64,000 nucleotides of DNA from Tepidanaerobacter acetatoxydans Re1 (GTDB taxonomy: Bacteria > Bacillota > Thermosediminibacteria > Thermosediminibacterales > Tepidanaerobacteraceae). The notes beneath the pieces were generated by a model. That model was not told the DNA's origin. It ran no database searches and saw nothing but the letters and a program-made list of their open reading frames with translations. This document shows, piece after piece, positions 62,173-64,000 of this stretch. The stretch spans positions 2,505,780 to 2,569,779 of the forward strand of contig NC_019954.2 in the NCBI RefSeq assembly GCF_000328765.2. The letters run 5' to 3'. The translations under genes were made by a program, and so were the position numbers. Every line of letters starts with the position of its first letter. Positions within the stretch are counted from its first letter, which is position 1.

Positions 62173-63186
62173 ATGATAGTAGTAATGAAGACCGATGCAG
62201 ACCCCGACGATGTCCATACTGTTAAAAGCAAAATCTCGGATATGAAACTTGAGGTGTATGAATCCATAGGCTTGAACTACCATCTGATAGGTATTGTGGG
62301 AGATACTAGCAAAGTTGATGCCGAGAGTTTTACCGGAATTCAAAGTGTTAAGAAGGTCATTCATGTGCAGGAACCTTATAAAAAGGCCAGTCGGCTTTTT
62401 CATCCGGAAGATTCCGTAATTTCTGTAGGCGATAAAACCATCGGTGGGAACAAGCTTGCAATAATCGCAGGCCCTTGCTCGGTTGAAAGCAGGGAACAGA
62501 TAATCCATGTAGCCGAAAAGGTTAAGGAGGCAGGAGCAGGCTTTTTAAGGGGAGGTGCTTTTAAGCCCAGGACATCGCCCTATAGTTTCCAAGGTCTTAA
62601 AGAGGAAGGGCTGGAATTGTTAAAATACGCCCGGGAAAAAACCGGCCTCCCCATTGTTGTTGAATTAATGTCACAGGACAAGTTAGACCTTTATGAACGA
62701 GATGTGGATATTATTCAGATAGGCGCAAGAAATATGCAGAACTTTGAGCTGCTGAAGGCCGTAGGCCAGACCAGAAAACCCATTTTATTAAAAAGAGGCC
62801 TGTCGGCAACTATTGAGGAGCTTTTGATGGCAGCCGAATATATAATGGCCGGCGGCAATGAAAATATCATATTATGTGAAAGAGGAATTAGGACATTTGA
62901 AAATTACACTCGAAATACCCTTGACTTAAGCGCAATCCCTGCCATCAAAAAGTCAAGCCATCTTCCGGTAATAGTAGACCCCAGTCACGCCTCCGGCATA
63001 TGGTGGATGGTAGAACCTCTTGCAAAGGCTGCAGTTGCCGTAGGGGCAGACGGTATAATGGTAGAGGTTCACAATGACCCTGCTAATGCCTTGTGCGACG
63101 GCAGTCAGTCCATCAAACCTGAAAAATTTAAGCATCTGGTAGACAGCATTAGAGAAATAGCCAGAATACAAAATCGCGAAATATAG
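62173..63186 (+). CDS. aroF: 3-deoxy-7-phosphoheptulonate (DAHP) synthase
   Basis: A 337-residue enzyme joining phosphoenolpyruvate and erythrose 4-phosphate, the first step to aromatic amino acids. Residues 1-75 form the ferredoxin-like regulatory domain of the AroA-I-beta type (MIVVMKTDADPDDVHTVKSK). The barrel has IIAGPCSVES, RGGAFKPRTSPYSFQG, QIGARNMQNFELL, ILLKRGLSATIEE, LCERGIRTFE and VIVDPSHASG, with metal ligands Cys, His, Glu and Asp in place. AGGAGGGATAAGTATT precedes the ATG. It is followed by the dehydrogenase gene after ten bases. Confidence 0.95.
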   Translation: MIVVMKTDADPDDVHTVKSKISDMKLEVYESIGLNYHLIGIVGDTSKVDAESFTGIQSVKKVIHVQEPYKKASRLFHPEDSVISVGDKTIGGNKLAIIAGPCSVESREQIIHVAEKVKEAGAGFLRGGAFKPRTSPYSFQGLKEEGLELLKYAREKTGLPIVVELMSQDKLDLYERDVDIIQIGARNMQNFELLKAVGQTRKPILLKRGLSATIEELLMAAEYIMAGGNENIILCERGIRTFENYTRNTLDLSAIPAIKKSSHLPVIVDPSHASGIWWMVEPLAKAAVAVGADGIMVEVHNDPANALCDGSQSIKPEKFKHLVDSIREIARIQNREI

Positions 63187-63196
63187 AGGTGATTAA

Positions 63197-64000
63197 ATGG
63201 ATTATTCAGACTTTAGTATGACGGTTGTCGGACTTGGACTTATAGGCGGTTCTCTGGCTATGGCCATTAAAGATAGGCTGAAGCCAAAAAACTTATGGGG
63301 TATAGATGTCAATACGAATGCGTTGGACTATGCCGAAAGTGCGGGACTTATTAACCGAGGCTTTTTATCTGCAAAAGAACCCCTCCAAAAATCTGATTTT
63401 GTCTTTATTTGCATATATCCTCGGGAAACTGCGGAATTCATAAGACAGAACATGGATAATTTCAAGTCCGGCGCCGTCATAACCGATACTACAGGTATCA
63501 AGGTGCCCATTATTTCCGAGATAGGCTCGATTTTAAGGGATGATGTGGATTACATAAGCGGACACCCCATGGCCGGCCGAGAGAGTAAGGGGCTGGAATT
63601 TGCACGGGAAAATATTTTTGAGGGTGCGGATTATTTAATAACACCTACCGAAAAAAATAAACCTGAAAATATTGCACTAATAGAGGATATCGTAAAGCAA
63701 TTGGGCTTCGGCCATGTAGTCCGGCTAACTCCGCAGCAGCATGATAATATGATTGCTTTTGTAAGCCATCTCCCCCATGTGATTGCTGCGGCATTGGTCT
63801 TAAATCCAATTTTGGAAAAGGAAACTCTGTATTTCGGAGGCAGCTTTCGGGATATAACAAGAGTTGGCCGCATAAACCCTGATTTATGGTCACAACTGCT
63901 GCTGGATAATGGGGATTATGTTATAAAGCACTTGAAAATCTTTGAAGACAGCATACAAGATTTTATACAAGTCATCGACAGCCAAGATGAAACCCGGCTC
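63197..64000 (+). CDS. tyrA: prephenate dehydrogenase, N-terminal part (runs off the window)
   Basis: The frame starts MDYSDFSMTVVGLGLIGGSL at ATG 63197 and is still open at the right edge after 268 codons. VVGLGLIGGSLAMAIKD is the NAD site, GHPMAGRESKG binds substrate, and FVSHLPHVIAAAL holds the catalytic His. It oxidises prephenate to 4-hydroxyphenylpyruvate for tyrosine. GAGGTGATTAA precedes the start. Whether it has a C-terminal ACT domain cannot be seen. Confidence 0.95.
   Translation, partial: MDYSDFSMTVVGLGLIGGSLAMAIKDRLKPKNLWGIDVNTNALDYAESAGLINRGFLSAKEPLQKSDFVFICIYPRETAEFIRQNMDNFKSGAVITDTTGIKVPIISEIGSILRDDVDYISGHPMAGRESKGLEFARENIFEGADYLITPTEKNKPENIALIEDIVKQLGFGHVVRLTPQQHDNMIAFVSHLPHVIAAALVLNPILEKETLYFGGSFRDITRVGRINPDLWSQLLLDNGDYVIKHLKIFEDSIQDFIQVIDSQDETRL

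Noticed and set aside
61740-62173. T-box riboswitch ahead of the DAHP synthase gene
   Set aside because: The conserved T-box antiterminator bulge sequence (UGGNACC in a GGGUGGNACCGCG context) is absent; the leader ORF with terminator explains the region better.

Overview
The window looks like a chromosomal segment of a low-to-moderate GC Gram-positive anaerobe of the class Clostridia. Evidence: strong AGGAGG ribosome sites throughout, an S-layer protein with three SLH domains, a PyrR-type pyrimidine attenuator, a PyrK/PyrDB dihydroorotate dehydrogenase and an HK97-like siphophage of Firmicutes type. A thermophilic Clostridia lineage is possible, but the genus cannot be fixed from the sequence alone.

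Positions 1 to about 35,960 are a prophage read almost wholly on the minus strand. From right to left it holds: a control module (two ImmA/IrrE proteases, one XRE regulator, one HTH regulator, small zinc-ribbon proteins); a replication module (a PD-(D/E)XK DUF2800 gene broken by a frameshift, a DUF2815 protein, a family A DNA polymerase, a Rha regulator, a VapE-type primase-helicase, a VRR-NUC nuclease, an SNF2 helicase); an ArpU/sigma-like late regulator with a candidate late promoter just downstream; HNH endonuclease, a plus-strand DinJ/YafQ toxin-antitoxin pair and a ParB-methyltransferase; three short promoter-gene-terminator cassettes; terminase, portal, ClpP-like protease, capsid, connectors and major tail protein; a frameshifting tail chaperone; a tape-measure gene split by a group I intron; baseplate and tail genes; holin and the start of an amidase. 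No integrase is in view, so the left end of the prophage lies outside the window.

From 36,126 to 41,473 two surface-protein genes lie in tandem: a secreted protein with Ig-like repeats and a large acidic S-layer protein behind a long, hairpin-rich leader. Then come a Lon-like protease with a broken C-terminus, a FemAB-like transferase, a chemotaxis transducer without a sensor domain, CTP synthase and a metallo-hydrolase.

From 49,446 to 60,400 lie argS, a small membrane protein and the pyrimidine operon pyrB-pyrC-carB-pyrK-pyrD-pyrF-pyrE. It starts at a clear promoter with a PyrR-type RNA loop and terminator, and has a second promoter before carB. carA is not in the cluster, and the CTP synthase has glycine where its glutaminase cysteine should be, so both glutamine-using steps of pyrimidine synthesis look unusual here.

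The right end, on the plus strand, is an aromatic amino-acid set: pheA with its own promoter, then a promoter, a 51-codon leader ORF with 14 aromatic residues in a 21-residue stretch, a terminator, and then the DAHP synthase and prephenate dehydrogenase genes. This looks like translation-coupled attenuation by Phe/Tyr and is, with the intron and the CTP synthase change, the most interesting part of the window.
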